From assembly GCF_026191355.1 (NCBI RefSeq), contig NZ_JAPHOQ010000003.1, positions 1 through 64,000 on the forward strand: 64,000 nt of DNA, in the 5' to 3' direction. Positions 1 to 8,545 of the stretch are shown here, piece by piece. Both the position numbers and the translations under genes were made by a program. Positions within the stretch are counted from its first letter, which is position 1. Each line of letters opens with the position of its first letter. Under the pieces are notes generated by a model. That model worked only from the letters and a program-made list of their open reading frames with translations. It did no database searches and had not been told where the DNA came from. This DNA is from Legionella sheltonii (lineage in GTDB: Bacteria; Pseudomonadota; Gammaproteobacteria; Legionellales; Legionellaceae).

Positions 1-205
1 AATAAAATTGATTTTATTATTTTATTTTCTAAATGGGCGGGAAATGCGCGACAATTTAATTGACTCCATAGAAGTCCAAAAAAGAGTCAAACGCACAATA
101 AAAAAGGAAAGTATTTATTGATTTATCCCCAGCAATAACTATATTTATATATTATGTTTCACGAAATGTATGAAGAAAACGTTGTTAACTAAGGAGAGTA
201 ATAAC

Positions 206-460
206 ATGAAAAGTTCCAGTGAGAAACCAACATATACTCCTAGAGACCATCTTGAAGCAGCTGCAAGCCAATTACTAAATGAAGGGAAAAAAAAGGTAAA
301 TCAACTGTATGAAGAAGGATTATCTAAGGCAAATCAAGTAGAAGAAAATGTCAAAGAATATTCTGATCATTTAATAAAGAAAGTACAAGACAATCCATTA
401 ACTTCTGTTTTAATCGCAGGAGGAATTGGCTTTTTATTGTCTCGGTTAATGAAAAAGTAA
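206..460 (+). CDS. DUF883/YqjD-ElaB-like inner-membrane-anchored protein
   Basis: An 84-residue protein with a charged, Lys/Glu-rich helical body and one C-terminal hydrophobic segment (about residues 64-80, Gly-rich, ending LMKK). This is the layout of the YqjD/ElaB/DUF883 family, which are tail-anchored membrane proteins reported to associate with ribosomes in E. coli. An in-frame ATG lies at 170, but AAGGAGAG at 191-198 sits 7 bases before the ATG at 206, so the shorter start is chosen. Its stop overlaps the next start (TAATG), and the following two genes look like YqjE and YqjK counterparts, so it heads a small operon. The family call rests on layout and context; the molecular role here is inferred. 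Confidence 0.75.
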   Translation: MKSSSEKPTYTPRDHLEAAASQLLNEGKKKVNQLYEEGLSKANQVEENVKEYSDHLIKKVQDNPLTSVLIAGGIGFLLSRLMKK

Positions 461-891
461 TGGAAGTTTTTAAACAGTTAGAAGCTCTAGTTACTGCAAA
501 AATATCTGTTATTAAAACAGTATGGTCTTTAATTCGTCTTGAGGCAAAGTTAGCTGGACTTAGCGTTTTTCCTTTATTACTGAATATATGCATGCTGTTT
601 GTGGTGCTTATTACGGTATGGCTAACTGCTATGTTTTTAATAGGTTATTTTGTATTTTTGGCATCTAATCGTTTTCTGCTATCTATTTCCCTTGTTTTAC
701 TGTTGAATGTGGGATTCTTACTTGGATTGCTTAAGTATTTATCCTATAACTTAAAAAGTATGAGTTTTCCTAAAACAAGAGCATATTTTTCTCAAAAGAG
801 CGAAGAGCATGAGCAACTCGAGAAGACAGATTCGGGCACAAATTGCACTGATGGACAAGAAGTTGCGATTCCAGAGCAACAAAGTAGCTGA
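460..891 (+). CDS. YqjE-like phage-holin-III-type membrane protein
   Basis: A 143-residue protein with an N-terminal amphipathic region, two strong hydrophobic segments (about residues 36-66 and 72-96) and a polar Glu-rich tail. Two-helix proteins of this size directly behind a DUF883 gene are typical of the YqjE (putative actinobacterial holin-X/holin superfamily III) family. It starts inside the stop codon of the preceding gene (TAATG), implying translational coupling. The 3' end overlaps the next reading frame by about 80 bases. Function is unknown beyond membrane association; the operon order matches the yqjD-yqjE-yqjK arrangement of enterobacteria. Confidence 0.65.
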   Translation: MEVFKQLEALVTAKISVIKTVWSLIRLEAKLAGLSVFPLLLNICMLFVVLITVWLTAMFLIGYFVFLASNRFLLSISLVLLLNVGFLLGLLKYLSYNLKSMSFPKTRAYFSQKSEEHEQLEKTDSGTNCTDGQEVAIPEQQSS

Positions 892-1090
892 ACATCAAGA
901 GTATTTTGCCGAAAGTAAACTAACTCGTTTTCATGTACCTACTTTGTTATTGCTTGTTTCTGCTTTTTTTATAGGTTGGAAACTGGAACGAAAGCATTGG
1001 AGTGGCAAAATAGGCCAACAACTAGTTGAGGTCGGGACATTCGCTTTGCTTAATTCGTTTAAAAAAGTTGTTCTTACTCTTCTCAAATAG
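809..1090 (+). CDS. Small YqjK-like membrane protein
   Basis: A 93-residue protein with an Arg/Gln/Lys-rich N-terminus (starts MSNSRRQIRAQIALMDKKL) and one central hydrophobic helix (about residues 44-56) followed by a basic tail. It overlaps the upstream membrane-protein gene by 83 bases in a different frame, a long but credible overlap for an operon. Position and the basic N-terminal helix suggest the third member of a yqjDEK-like module. I do not recognise it with certainty by sequence. An internal start cannot be excluded. Confidence 0.5.
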   Translation: MSNSRRQIRAQIALMDKKLRFQSNKVAEHQEYFAESKLTRFHVPTLLLLVSAFFIGWKLERKHWSGKIGQQLVEVGTFALLNSFKKVVLTLLK

Positions 1091-1180
1091 CGAGTTAATA
1101 ATCCCTAGTGTAAGTTATATTTCCAATTTGGAGGGATAAGTGTAACAATATGTGACCTATTTACGATATATTTTAAATTC

Positions 1181-2671
1181 ATGCTCCTGTTCCGTTTTTA
1201 CCAAAATAAAAAGTATGTTGAGATCACTCACGATTTTAAATCTGACGAATTAAAATCTGCAGTCGCAGGCAATGAACATCGGTTTAATATGATATTAAAC
1301 CATAAGAAGAAAATTGTTTTTAGTAATCTTCAGGAACTAATTGAGGATTTTAAACGATTCCAGATAATTCAAACCTATGAACAGTTTTTTAACGGCAGTA
1401 GTTTTCTAACGCGACTCTATGAAATCAATCTCACAAAATTTGGGGATTCCCCAGAAAAAATGGCCTCAGAATTGGAAATCAGAAGATTAGCTTTAACAAA
1501 GGAAGAGGGGGATCCTTTAAAAAGAGATATCCTCTTAAAAATGGTTAATAGTCTTCGTTATTTTAAATCTTATAAACGATTTAATGCGGAATTATTGTTT
1601 CGATATAATGCAATAAAGCTCATGGATACCGATAAATTTCATTTAGAGGCAGAACATTATAGATATCCAACACAAAAAGAAAATTATTTGCAACTCGATG
1701 AGCATTATTGGCATATGCCGGATAAGCAAAATGGCTTTTTTATATTAAAAAATGGACAGCGTCCCTCTGAAGCCATCAACTCAATTTTTGATGGTTCTCA
1801 TCTTGTTGTACTTGAATGTCATAGTTGGATGCTCTCTATTCAATATAAAGCGTTATTAGATACCGTGGGTGCGAACAATTTTGATCTTCTTTTTGCACGA
1901 AAGCCACTCATCATTGCAGACGGTATGTTTTTATCCGGAGATTTTGCAGATGATTTAAAAGAAATACTTCCTTATAAATTTGGTTTAACACCAGAGGAGT
2001 TAATTCCCGGGGATTGGCTCTATCTCAACAATTTCTCTGAATATTGGATGGCTACCTTATTTGATGCATCTAAAAATGGGAGTGGACTGCATTCTATGGC
2101 GATGGGCGATCATAAATATCGAGGTTTTGGGTTACCTAAAGCAATGACAGAAAGTGAAATAAAGCATGAGTTTTTAGAAGTCTACAATGAAGACTTTCTT
2201 GCTGATCCTATAGATCTTAAAGAGGAAAGCATAGACAGTGAAACAATGGGACTTGATGCTAATGAGCAAGATATAGACCCTGGGGATAGCGTAGTGATAT
2301 ATGGACATATTGATTGTCCCGAGCGCGAATGGGCAAGTGTAGAATGCATATATCAAGGAAATGGCAGGTATCAATGCGAAAAATTAAAGATGCAAGATGC
2401 TACGGAGAACGAAATTGTTTTGGCATTATTGGAGAAATACAATGCACTACTTCCAAAAAGAAAAACAGAAAGTGATATAGATGAGCTTAATATTTTCAAA
2501 TCATTAAAGACCAATGTGAGGGGGATTGATTTTTCACATCAACGATTTGATTATTTATTTCAAGAATCTCTATCTACAGCTATTAAGAATTCCCCGATGT
2601 TATTTTCTTATCATCAAGATAAAAAGCAGCCTAAATCGGAGCCTGAATTTTTATTTTCTCCATTTAATTGA
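1181..2671 (+). CDS. Tgl-family protein-glutamine gamma-glutamyltransferase-like protein, effector candidate
   Basis: A 496-residue protein. Residues about 176-320 resemble, in order, the core of the Bacillus spore transglutaminase Tgl as I remember it: a YWH segment, a RPSEAI motif (Tgl: PPSKAI), then LECHSW with Cys213 preceded by Glu212 (Tgl: FECATA with catalytic Cys), then YKALLDTVG (Tgl: YLALIDTIG), then PGDWLYLNN (Tgl: GDCLYFKN) and GDHKYRGFGL (Tgl: GEDKYFAHGL). Such enzymes crosslink Gln and Lys side chains. The second catalytic acid of Tgl appears as Asp310 instead of Glu. The protein is about twice the length of Tgl, with an extra 170-residue N-terminal and a C-terminal region. No signal peptide or membrane segment is seen. 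A host-directed role is inferred only from size and genus context. The start has no clear ribosome binding site. Confidence 0.6.
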   Translation: MLLFRFYQNKKYVEITHDFKSDELKSAVAGNEHRFNMILNHKKKIVFSNLQELIEDFKRFQIIQTYEQFFNGSSFLTRLYEINLTKFGDSPEKMASELEIRRLALTKEEGDPLKRDILLKMVNSLRYFKSYKRFNAELLFRYNAIKLMDTDKFHLEAEHYRYPTQKENYLQLDEHYWHMPDKQNGFFILKNGQRPSEAINSIFDGSHLVVLECHSWMLSIQYKALLDTVGANNFDLLFARKPLIIADGMFLSGDFADDLKEILPYKFGLTPEELIPGDWLYLNNFSEYWMATLFDASKNGSGLHSMAMGDHKYRGFGLPKAMTESEIKHEFLEVYNEDFLADPIDLKEESIDSETMGLDANEQDIDPGDSVVIYGHIDCPEREWASVECIYQGNGRYQCEKLKMQDATENEIVLALLEKYNALLPKRKTESDIDELNIFKSLKTNVRGIDFSHQRFDYLFQESLSTAIKNSPMLFSYHQDKKQPKSEPEFLFSPFN

Positions 2672-2811
2672 TTCATAATAAAAAGGAATTACCACCTGAA
2701 AATCTTGATACACATTTTTCGATGGTAAGGTGTCTTAATTATTAACATTGTGTATTTTTATGTCATAATTGTTTTTTTATTTTGGTCAAAAAATAGATAG
2801 AGAAGATATTT

Positions 2812-3231
2812 ATGCCAGATCAACCAACCTCATTAAAGAACATCAGTGCTAATGCAGTAATGAAGCACTTTATATGGGAAGTAAATAGAGAAAAATTTAG
2901 CGAAAAGTTACCTATAGAACTTCATCAATTGCTTGCATCAAAGAATAAGGAACATTTTTTTATTGATTGGTTTAATGAGATTAATAAATCAAAACATAAT
3001 GTGGAAAAATTTATCAAAAATGCCGGAATACAACTCCCTGAGAACTACTCATCAATCCATATTAAGATAAAGCGCTGCGACGACGGCTACTATGATATAG
3101 TGATAGATAATACGTACGTGAATTTTAAGCCAGAAAAAACAAGGATGAGTGAACAAAAGTTAATGGACTCAGTGATTGCAACAATTTCTGAATTAGACTC
3201 TAAGCCAACTCCAAGTATTTTATCGAGGTAA
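2812..3231 (+). CDS. Hypothetical protein, 139 aa
   Basis: Unrecognised soluble protein with no signal peptide or membrane segment. It is rich in Lys, Asn and Ile and has a helical N-terminal half followed by a short beta-like stretch (IHIKIKRCDDGYYDIVIDN, about residues 83-101). It lies 140 bases after the transglutaminase-like gene on the same strand, with its own AT-rich upstream region, so a separate promoter is plausible. It ends just before a palindromic repeat. No function is proposed. Confidence 0.55.
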   Translation: MPDQPTSLKNISANAVMKHFIWEVNREKFSEKLPIELHQLLASKNKEHFFIDWFNEINKSKHNVEKFIKNAGIQLPENYSSIHIKIKRCDDGYYDIVIDNTYVNFKPEKTRMSEQKLMDSVIATISELDSKPTPSILSR

Positions 3232-3254
3232 TGTCTTACTTATTATCCAGAGTG

Positions 3255-3331
3255 GTGTACGCGAAGGATCTCCTGATTTGAGCTCAAATATTGACAGTAC
3301 TGGAGATCCTCACGGCGTTCGGGATTGACGC
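3255..3331. repeat. Dispersed palindromic intergenic repeat, copy 1
   Basis: The left arm contains GGATCTCC and the right arm GGAGATCC followed by a CGTTCGGGATTGACGC-type end. The reverse complement of the right arm reads like the other copies in this window (GCGTCATCCCGA... then GGATCTCC). It lies between two convergent genes, where it could also act as a bidirectional stem-loop. Confidence 0.65.
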
Positions 3332-3346
3332 ACCTCGGTGAATGCA

Positions 3347-4111
3347 TCACCAGATTGTTCGATCAGAAACGGAGTATCCTCCATCAATGGGGATCATGGC
3401 TCCGGTGATAAAATCTGAGCCGCTTGAAGAGAGAAAAACGGCTAAAGGCCCAATATCCTGGGGTTTTCCCCATCTACCGAGTGCTGTTTTCTTCCTAATT
3501 TCTTCGCCGCGAGTTGTTTGTGGCAAGGAGCCATTAATTGCTGTTTCAAACCAACCCGGCAAAATAGCATTTACCTGAATATTCCAAGGGCCAAGTTCTA
3601 ATGCAAGCGATCGCGTGAGACCTAAAATCCCTGTTTTTGTTGTGGCATAGCCAATGGAATTAGGATGTCCAAATAGTGAATACATAGAACCCACATTAAT
3701 AATTTTTCCACGTTGTTGTGGTTTCATGAAACGTGCCGCACTTTGAGAACAAAGAAAAACTGAAGTAAGATTGGTACGGATGAGATGTTCCCAATGTTTC
3801 AGTGAAAGAGCTGAAAGATGCTGGTCCTCATAGATACCTGCGTTGTTAATCAGGATATCCAATCTTTTAAATTGATCTTCAATGGTTTTAAAGCCAGCGT
3901 GAATGCTGTCCTCCGAACTCACATCCATTGTTAGAGGAATTAAGTGGTGTATTTGGGCGTGTTTTAATTTTTCCTGATCTCGGCCACAAATGATAACTTG
4001 TGCGCCTGCTTGTTGCAAAGCACACGCCATGGCTAGGCCTAATCCTCCATTTCCCCCTGTAACTAAAGCAACACAATGATTCAAATCATTTTTTGAGTCC
4101 ATAATGGTCAT
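3347..4111 (-). CDS. SDR-family oxidoreductase
   Basis: A 254-residue classical short-chain dehydrogenase. Visible are the nucleotide-binding TGGNGGLG near residue 18, the NNAG motif (INNAGIY), the catalytic Ser in NVGSMYS, and the YATTK active-site Tyr/Lys, ending with the usual GAMIPIDGGYS C-terminus. It resembles FabG/KduD-type NAD(P)-dependent enzymes acting on a hydroxyl or keto group; the substrate cannot be read. It overlaps the 3' end of the aminotransferase gene by 26 bases and is therefore co-transcribed with it. A second ATG at 4102 is possible, but AAGG lies just before the 4111 start. Confidence 0.85.
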   Translation of the reverse strand: MTIMDSKNDLNHCVALVTGGNGGLGLAMACALQQAGAQVIICGRDQEKLKHAQIHHLIPLTMDVSSEDSIHAGFKTIEDQFKRLDILINNAGIYEDQHLSALSLKHWEHLIRTNLTSVFLCSQSAARFMKPQQRGKIINVGSMYSLFGHPNSIGYATTKTGILGLTRSLALELGPWNIQVNAILPGWFETAINGSLPQTTRGEEIRKKTALGRWGKPQDIGPLAVFLSSSGSDFITGAMIPIDGGYSVSDRTIW

Positions 4112-5372
4112 GCACCTTTTTGATAGCAGTTATAAGTTCATCCAGATCTTCTTTTCCCAATGTGGGTGATAGCGCAATATCAATATAAGAACTAATGTAT
4201 CTAAAACTATTAGGATAAAGCTCGGGAATTTCTTGTTTGGATACATCCTTGAATAAATAGGCCCAGTCCCAAAATCTTCGCACATTGATTTTATTGGGAT
4301 CACCAAGCGCTTTCGTGTCGATTCCTTCTGCAGTAAGTGCTTCGGCAAACCAACAACAGTCTTCGCTCGAGCCCTCTAACTCCAAAAGCAAATTATCACC
4401 CAAAGGCAATGCAGTTTTATCCCAGGTAGCACGTGGTCGTAAATATTTTAAAGGGCTAATGCCTTGAGTGACGTAAGCATAATTTTGGGACAACAAGTCA
4501 AGTCGCTTATTTAATTTTTTTAATTGGGATACTCCAAGTGCACCACGGATTTCATCCAAGCGAAAGTTAAATAACGGCAACCTGGTGAAGTCAATGGTAC
4601 ACGGTTGGTCGGAAAAATGCTTTTCATAAAGACGCTCGTAAGCTCCTGATAAAATCACACATTTTAGATAGAGGTCTTTGTTGTTGGTTAAGATAAATCC
4701 CCCTTCTCCGGTATTCAATGATTTATCTGATTGAGTGCTAAATGCCCCGGCTAAACCATAAGTACCCAAATATTTATTTTTTAATTTACAGCCAAGACTA
4801 GGTACCGCATCCTCAATAATAGGCACACCATGTTTATTGGCGATTTCCATAATTTGGGGGAGCGGGGCGGGAAATCCTCTCATATGAACCACCACTAATG
4901 CTTTTAGGCGACTCATTTTATTATCAAGATCCGTAAGATCCATATGGAGATCGCGATCGACTTCGATTAGGAGTGGTTTTAATTTTGCTTGTATAATGGC
5001 ACTCGGTGTTGCTGTAAATGAATACGCAGGACATCCCACTAATGAATCGTCAGGTAGATCGAGAGCCATAAGAGGTAATGAAATTGCTGCAGTACCTGAA
5101 CTGACAGCCAGTGCAAATTCACTCTTAAAGTATTCCTTCAGCCCCTCTTCGAATTGTCCTACTTTAGTATCTTTGATTTCACGATTATCATAGCGAAACA
5201 ATCGCTTACTTTTAATCACATCTAAGATAAGTTCGGTGTCTTCCTCATCAATGATGACATTTCCTTTGTCATAGGTAGGCCATGGTTTTTGGCGAATGGG
5301 AGACCCTCCATATAACGCCAATTGTCTCAAAGAAGAATATTCTCTTTTCATACTACTCATACAACTCTCCAT
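4086..5372 (-). CDS. DegT/DnrJ/EryC1/StrS-family PLP-dependent aminotransferase
   Basis: A 428-residue fold-type I aminotransferase of the sugar/AHBA-synthase group. The N-terminus LALYGGSPIR is typical of the AHBA-synthase-like branch. Visible are SSGTAA (PLP phosphate contact, about 91-96), the PLP-pyridine Asp in IIEDAV (Asp188), and the Schiff-base Lys217 in STQSDKSLNTGEGG. Such enzymes transaminate keto-sugars or cyclitol-type ketones. The gene sits between an unknown membrane protein (21 bases upstream) and an SDR (overlapping), which suggests a three-gene pathway for an amino sugar or aminocyclitol-like compound. The pathway product is not identifiable from sequence. Confidence 0.85.
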   Translation of the reverse strand: MESCMSSMKREYSSLRQLALYGGSPIRQKPWPTYDKGNVIIDEEDTELILDVIKSKRLFRYDNREIKDTKVGQFEEGLKEYFKSEFALAVSSGTAAISLPLMALDLPDDSLVGCPAYSFTATPSAIIQAKLKPLLIEVDRDLHMDLTDLDNKMSRLKALVVVHMRGFPAPLPQIMEIANKHGVPIIEDAVPSLGCKLKNKYLGTYGLAGAFSTQSDKSLNTGEGGFILTNNKDLYLKCVILSGAYERLYEKHFSDQPCTIDFTRLPLFNFRLDEIRGALGVSQLKKLNKRLDLLSQNYAYVTQGISPLKYLRPRATWDKTALPLGDNLLLELEGSSEDCCWFAEALTAEGIDTKALGDPNKINVRRFWDWAYLFKDVSKQEIPELYPNSFRYISSYIDIALSPTLGKEDLDELITAIKKVHDHYGLKK

Positions 5373-5393
5373 GATATTGCTCAGGAATTTAGT

Positions 5394-6005
5394 TCAACTT
5401 GGCTTTTTTTTATCAAGCAACAAGCGAAAGCGAGCTAATGCTTTATTCCCCCCAAAAAATCTGATGGTTGCAAGGACCATAAAACCTTTGAGGAATTGCA
5501 ATTTAGAACCTTTTCTAATCCAAAAATCGCATTCCTCTCCTTTTGTAGGTACAAATAGCTTTTCATTGAAAATGGTTTTAGGAAACGGTAGGGAAAAAAA
5601 GGTACTGATATTTTTCCCGTGTGTTCCAAAAATAAGGGGGCCTGGATGCAGGCACAGCACATCTAGAAATAATATAAAATAAAGAAATATAATCCATGTA
5701 GCATGCTGTGACTTTTTCTCTATCCAAAGGCATGTAATTTCATGGGGTTTCTTTCGATCAAAGCGATGAGCATTATATAATTTTTGTAATTGAGATGGAT
5801 TTAAAGGAAGAAATGTACGATAGTTAGGACCTGAATTGATGCAAAAACCTGCTAGCATTTTTTCCTCTGATTCTCTAAAAAATATCCGCACTTTACATTC
5901 TTTAAAGTATTCCAGATCAGCGCGATTATGGGCCAATGACGAGTAATTGCTTGCATAGATTTTAAGTAAGCTTTCGCTGTTAATTATTTTTGTTCTAATC
6001 ATCAT
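5394..6005 (-). CDS. Unknown protein with one hydrophobic segment, cluster partner
   Basis: A 203-residue protein I do not recognise. A soluble N-terminal part (about 1-100) is followed by one hydrophobic stretch (about 103-122, rich in Ile, Leu and Phe) and a basic, aromatic-rich C-terminal part ending DKKKPS. It is the first gene of the operon with the aminotransferase and the SDR. That position suggests a transfer or anchoring role in the same pathway, but this is only contextual. The start at an ATG pair (6005/6002) has no strong ribosome binding site. Confidence 0.6.
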   Translation of the reverse strand: MMIRTKIINSESLLKIYASNYSSLAHNRADLEYFKECKVRIFFRESEEKMLAGFCINSGPNYRTFLPLNPSQLQKLYNAHRFDRKKPHEITCLWIEKKSQHATWIIFLYFILFLDVLCLHPGPLIFGTHGKNISTFFSLPFPKTIFNEKLFVPTKGEECDFWIRKGSKLQFLKGFMVLATIRFFGGNKALARFRLLLDKKKPS

Positions 6006-6178
6006 CTAGGCTCTAAAAAAACTCTAATTGTAAGTATAGAACATAATGGGTTTTTTTTGGTCATTCGATGTTAAGTCGAACTGGATAAGTGCCAACTTCA
6101 TCAAATAAATATAGGGAACACAGAGTGTTAGTTTTTGAGGCGTTATTGCTGGGTATTCGCTTTGTAATCAGCACGTAA

Positions 6179-7180
6179 TTAATTAATCTTTTCAAAATCA
6201 CGTAGATAAGAAGGGTGCGGAAAGTAATCCATTAAAAAATTAGGTATGTGTTGCTCCAACCAATGGTGTCTTCTCTCAGCGATAAATCCTACATGGCCTC
6301 CATGTTGGCTCAATTCTAAGAGAATATCGGGAGATAACTCCTTGGAGGTTGGGAGAATGTCAGATGTCATAAAAGGATCATCTAAAGCATGAATAATTAA
6401 AGTAGGCGTTTTGATTAGAGATAGATACTGCCGCGAACTGGATTTTTGATAATAGTCACTTGCACTGGTAAATCCGTGTAACGGAGCAGTTATTTGTTCA
6501 TCAAATTCATATAGAGTTTTTATTGAATAAAGTTTTTGTTGAGACAGCGGCAATTCGTTATTAAAAACATCCAATTTTTGGAGAAAAACCCTACGCAATT
6601 TTTCTAACAAATATTTCTGATACACCCGAGAAAATCCTTTATTTAATTTATGAACCACGTTTTGCAATTGAAAGGGTACAGAAACTGCAACAGCAACATC
6701 AATTAGAGATTGAGACCCTGTTTCTCCTAACCATTTAAGGAGCACATTACCGCCTAAAGAAATACCGACTACCCCTTTTTTTGTTGTGGGCTCTCTCAGT
6801 TTTATAACCTGGAGCAAAAAAGCCAAATCTGCAGTATCGCCACCATGATAAAAACGTGGTAAACGGTTTGGTTCGCCACTTGCACCACGGAAGTTCATCA
6901 ATACGGTTCGATAACCTGATTGATTGAATGCATTGAATAAGGTTGCAACATAAGCTGAATTCTCATCACCTCCCAATCCATGCAACAAAATAATTAGAGG
7001 AGCATCCTTGTTTAATCCATTCACTCTCCAGGCTAAATCAATAAAATCGCCATCAGGCAATTCAAGCCGCTCATAAGAGTCAACAAAGGCATTCATGCGA
7101 TGAGTTAAAGTTCGATACAGAGTTTGTCCATGCGCATTGGTTAACCACCAAGCAGGCTTAAATTCACTATGAATGATCAT
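6179..7180 (-). CDS. yheT: YheT-type alpha/beta-fold hydrolase
   Basis: A 333-residue hydrolase. The N-terminus FKPAWWLTNAHGQTL is the signature of the YheT/EMB8-like esterase family. Visible are the oxyanion region HGLGGDENS, the nucleophile elbow GISLGGN, the acid in HALDDPF, and the catalytic His in HGGHVGF. The natural substrate of the family is poorly known; some eukaryotic relatives act on acyl lipids. It is predicted cytoplasmic, and both neighbours are separately transcribed. Confidence 0.85.
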   Translation of the reverse strand: MIIHSEFKPAWWLTNAHGQTLYRTLTHRMNAFVDSYERLELPDGDFIDLAWRVNGLNKDAPLIILLHGLGGDENSAYVATLFNAFNQSGYRTVLMNFRGASGEPNRLPRFYHGGDTADLAFLLQVIKLREPTTKKGVVGISLGGNVLLKWLGETGSQSLIDVAVAVSVPFQLQNVVHKLNKGFSRVYQKYLLEKLRRVFLQKLDVFNNELPLSQQKLYSIKTLYEFDEQITAPLHGFTSASDYYQKSSSRQYLSLIKTPTLIIHALDDPFMTSDILPTSKELSPDILLELSQHGGHVGFIAERRHHWLEQHIPNFLMDYFPHPSYLRDFEKIN

Positions 7181-7410
7181 ACTCTAGTACCCTATGTATT
7201 GAGATTTATTTAAGCTTTATAGTGCTACTTTAGTCTTTAAGTATAAAATAATACTAAATAGAAAAAAATGCGAAGTGATAAGTTGTAGTTTAGTTACAGT
7301 TTTCATTGCTAAAGCGATCATCTGCATTTACATTATCTTATTTAGAACGTTTTTTTTAATTAAATGAATAGATTACTTAAGATGATGTTTCTTTCATTAC
7401 CGGAGGTTTG

Positions 7411-8520
7411 ATGCAAGTAAAGGCAGCAGTAGCTTATGAGGCAGGGAAGCCATTAGTAATTGAAACGGTTGACTTGGAAGGCCCCAAAAAGGGGGAGGTG
7501 CTTGTTGAAATTAAGGCTACAGGTGTTTGCCATACGGATGCATTTACTTTATCTGGTGATGATCCTGAAGGTCTTTTCCCAGTCATTTTAGGACATGAGG
7601 GTGCCGGTATTATTGTAGATGTTGGTGCGGGAGTGACATCTGTTAAGCCAGGCGATCATGTGATTCCCTTATATACCCCTGAATGCCGTCAATGTGAATA
7701 CTGTCTTTCCCAAAAAACCAACCTTTGTCAGGCAATTCGAACAACACAAGGTCAAGGGGTTATGCCTGATGGAACAAGCCGTTTCAGCCTTAATGGAAAA
7801 AAAATATTCCATTATATGGGGACATCAACGTTTGCTAATTATATTGTATTGCCTGAAATTGCTGTTGCGGCAATTCGTAAAGATGCTCCTTTTGAGAAAG
7901 TCTGTTACATCGGTTGTGGGGTAACTACAGGTCTGGGGGCTGTGATTTATACTGCAAAAGTGACGCCAGGATCTCGAGTTGTTGTTTTTGGTTTGGGGGG
8001 TATCGGGCTTAATGTGATCCAAGGTGCTCGTATGGTGGGAGCCGAACAGATTGTAGGGGTGGACATTAATCCTCAACGGAGGGTTTTGGCAGAAAAAATG
8101 GGAATGACCGATTTTGTTAATCCTTCGGAAATCAGTAACGATTTGGTAGCTTATCTTGTTGAGCTGACTAAGGGAGGCGCTGATTACAGTTTTGAGTGCG
8201 TAGGGAATGTAAAACTGATGCGTCAGGCATTGGAGTGTTGCCATAAAGGGTGGGGCGTTTGTACTGTGGTTGGGGTTGCAGGAGCAGGTCAAGAGATTTC
8301 TACTAGACCGTTCCAATTGATCACTGGCAGAGTATGGAAGGGATCTGCATTTGGTGGTGCACGTGGACGTACTGATGTACCTAAAATTGTTGATTGGTAC
8401 ATGGATGGGAAAATCAATGTGGATGATTTAATTACCCGAGTTCTTCCGGTTGAGCAGATTAATCATGCTTTTGATCTAATGCATCTTGGTCAATCAATCC
8501 GTACGGTGCTCACTTTTTAA
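7411..8520 (+). CDS. frmA: S-(hydroxymethyl)glutathione dehydrogenase / class III alcohol dehydrogenase
   Basis: A 369-residue zinc-dependent medium-chain dehydrogenase that oxidises S-hydroxymethylglutathione (formaldehyde adduct) to S-formylglutathione with NAD+. The catalytic-zinc Cys is in GVCHTD, the GHEGAG motif follows, and the structural-zinc Cys cluster is CRQCEYCLSQKTNLC. The third zinc ligand region reads IGCGVTTG and the Rossmann loop is GLGGIG. The length is that of class III ADH. An in-frame TTG at 7408 precedes ATG 7411; GGAGG at 7402-7406 supports ATG 7411. S-formylglutathione hydrolase follows 25 bases downstream, giving a complete formaldehyde detoxification pair. No frmR-type regulator gene is adjacent. 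Confidence 0.95.
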   Translation: MQVKAAVAYEAGKPLVIETVDLEGPKKGEVLVEIKATGVCHTDAFTLSGDDPEGLFPVILGHEGAGIIVDVGAGVTSVKPGDHVIPLYTPECRQCEYCLSQKTNLCQAIRTTQGQGVMPDGTSRFSLNGKKIFHYMGTSTFANYIVLPEIAVAAIRKDAPFEKVCYIGCGVTTGLGAVIYTAKVTPGSRVVVFGLGGIGLNVIQGARMVGAEQIVGVDINPQRRVLAEKMGMTDFVNPSEISNDLVAYLVELTKGGADYSFECVGNVKLMRQALECCHKGWGVCTVVGVAGAGQEISTRPFQLITGRVWKGSAFGGARGRTDVPKIVDWYMDGKINVDDLITRVLPVEQINHAFDLMHLGQSIRTVLTF

Positions 8521-8545
8521 AAGTGTGTTTCAAGGAATAAATTAA

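Noticed and set aside
2689..2733. Hairpin TTACCA...TGGTAA after the transglutaminase-like gene
   Set aside because: Stem is interrupted and lacks a U-run; not convincing as a terminator.
2735..2770. PmrA-type regulatory box (CTTAAT repeats) upstream of the 139-aa unknown gene
   Set aside because: One partial CTTAATTATTAA-like match only; such AT-rich strings are expected by chance here.
3342..3578. 78-codon frame on the plus strand
   Set aside because: It lies antisense within the SDR gene, which has all catalytic motifs.
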